A stretch of DNA of 44,624 nucleotides from Silene noctiflora (Eukaryota > Streptophyta > Magnoliopsida > Caryophyllales > Caryophyllaceae): positions 1,080,503 through 1,125,126 of the forward strand of contig VHZZ01000002.1 in NCBI GenBank assembly GCA_009801015.1, written 5' to 3'. The notes beneath the pieces are model-generated. The model was not told the origin of the DNA. It did no database searches and saw only the letters and a list, made by a program, of their open reading frames with translations. The first letter of the stretch is position 1, and every line of letters starts with the position of its first letter. Both the position numbers and the translations under genes were made by a program. Below are positions 43,784 through 44,624 of the stretch, one piece after another.

Positions 43784-43967
43784 GGGTTTTTCTAACATGT
43801 CCCCTAAGGGCACATGTTAATAATGTAAGTAGGGAAAGATTTTCAAGATTATATTTATTAATTATAGTAAATTTGAGTTTCAATTCTAATTTGTGATGAT
43901 ATATTTTCAACAATTTTTTCCTAATTAGGTTATTAACATGTGTCATTAGGCACATGTTAGAAAATCC
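43784..43967. mobile_element. MITE with long TIRs that each contain a hairpin
   Basis: A 184-bp element starting GGGTTTTTCTAACATGTCCC and, read from the right on the other strand, GGATTTTCTAACATGTGCC. Each TIR of about 40 bp continues to ACATGTTAATAA, so TAACATGT and ACATGTTA make a small palindrome within each arm. No target duplication was seen. It begins one base after the Helitron 5' terminus. Confidence 0.75.
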
Positions 43968-44624
43968 GAATATGAATTTTTTCCAAAAAGCAGTGTCATT
44001 TTATACGCGATCTATATGTAAAAATGTAATAATATAAACGGAATATGTAAAATAAGGAAAATATTGCAATTTTACGGAATTGGTGGGAAAAAATTGTTTC
44101 TTTTGTCAATAGTTTTTTTTAAGGTAACTAGTAACTACTTGTAAAATTATTTTGATGATTAATTTGTGATTTTATAATAATTTTTGGATGTTTATTTTCG
44201 TAGTACGCATTTTACTCAATGTAGTACATATTTGACCAAATTACCCTTCTCATTTCCACTCCAAAAAAAGTTGTACTACGAAAAAAAGGGAAAAGTAGAA
44301 TGCAAGGAGGGTATACTACACATTCACCATCACACCCTCCCCTATGTCGTCCTTAACATCCCTCCGGTAACCGCCTTGTTGACCACCGGGGACTCAAAAA
44401 CAGGCGACCACACTCGGCTCCCTTCCACACCATCGAACCTCGCGCCTTCTTCCAACCACCGCTTTCACCACCCATTACGCCCAGTTCCGCGCCTCCACAC
44501 TAACACACCACTTCCCCTCTGACCACATCGTCACCAGACTCACCGTCTCACACCCTTGCCCGGATTTCGACCGCTCATCTGCCTCCCTTTCTTCCATCGA
44601 CGGCAATCGACGCCGTCCCTAACC
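43968..44624. other. Window end: unassigned, GC-rich after 44330
   Basis: The stretch to about 44280 is A/T-rich, with a short inverted pair (TTTTCGTAGTAC at about 44198 and GTACTACGAAAA at about 44272). From about 44330 the sequence turns C-rich (CCTCCG, CACCACC, CGCC words), which would suit the 5' part of a gene or a degraded one leaving the window. I could not pick a convincing protein: the open frame ending at 44522 (+) lacks a recognisable domain. Confidence 0.3.

Noticed and set aside
44184-44522. 112-codon frame at the right edge
   Set aside because: It has no recognisable domain and begins in A/T-rich sequence with an inverted repeat; it was left as unassigned sequence.
1-44624. CRISPR arrays, operons, prokaryotic terminators or riboswitches
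   Set aside because: The tandem repeats lack repeat-spacer structure, genes have introns and lie on separate transcripts, and nothing resembles bacterial regulation.

Overview
The window is plant nuclear DNA. It has GT-AG introns, single-gene transcription units, a nuclear-type tRNA-Lys with an internal promoter, and many small transposons between genes. CP12, a group S1 bZIP with a sucrose-control uORF, a PDR-type ABCG transporter and AWPM-19 all point to an angiosperm, most likely a eudicot. I cannot fix the species; Caryophyllales is only a guess from the style of the repeats. Three N bases (37507, 37975, 38300) show this is a draft assembly.

Genes from left to right: a complete 24-exon PDR/ABCG transporter (446-9222, +, 1440 aa by my splice reconstruction); a bZIP53-like group S1 bZIP (14377-14739, +) with two overlapping uORFs, one of which is the sucrose-control peptide; chloroplast CP12 (16317-16682, -); a membrane-anchored strictosidine-synthase-like/SMP-30 beta-propeller protein (18029-19437, +); an unrecognised multi-pass membrane protein (20410-21252, -); an INO80 complex subunit B homologue with PAPA-1 and HIT zinc finger (24060-26924, -); an AWPM-19 membrane protein (29484-30505, -); a small RING-H2 protein (31836-32309, -); tRNA-Lys(UUU) (36714-36785, +); a mitochondrial-type P-class PPR protein (37112-39232, +); and a ZIP6-like metal transporter (40205-43121, -). 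These are ordinary, mostly intact and functionally unrelated genes. I see no operon-like or clustered pathway.

The spaces between genes are crowded with short non-autonomous elements whose ends can be read directly. There are four Helitrons (5' TC, 3' hairpin plus CTAG, inserted between A and T), two back-to-back Tourist/Harbinger MITEs sharing one TTA, three Stowaway MITEs (TA duplication), two hAT MITEs with perfect 8-bp duplications, several other foldback elements, SINE-like tRNA-derived pieces, and two decayed LINE fragments. A 310-bp satellite array of about seven units lies at 11333-13540.

The points most worth following are the sucrose-control uORF pair of the bZIP, the mosaic of split SINE and Helitron at 21.8-22.0 kb, the satellite array next to a Helitron terminus, the Helitron/MITE junction upstream of ZIP6, and the foldback element against the 5' end of the RING gene. 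All functional statements come from reading the sequence and from general knowledge of the families; no search was run.
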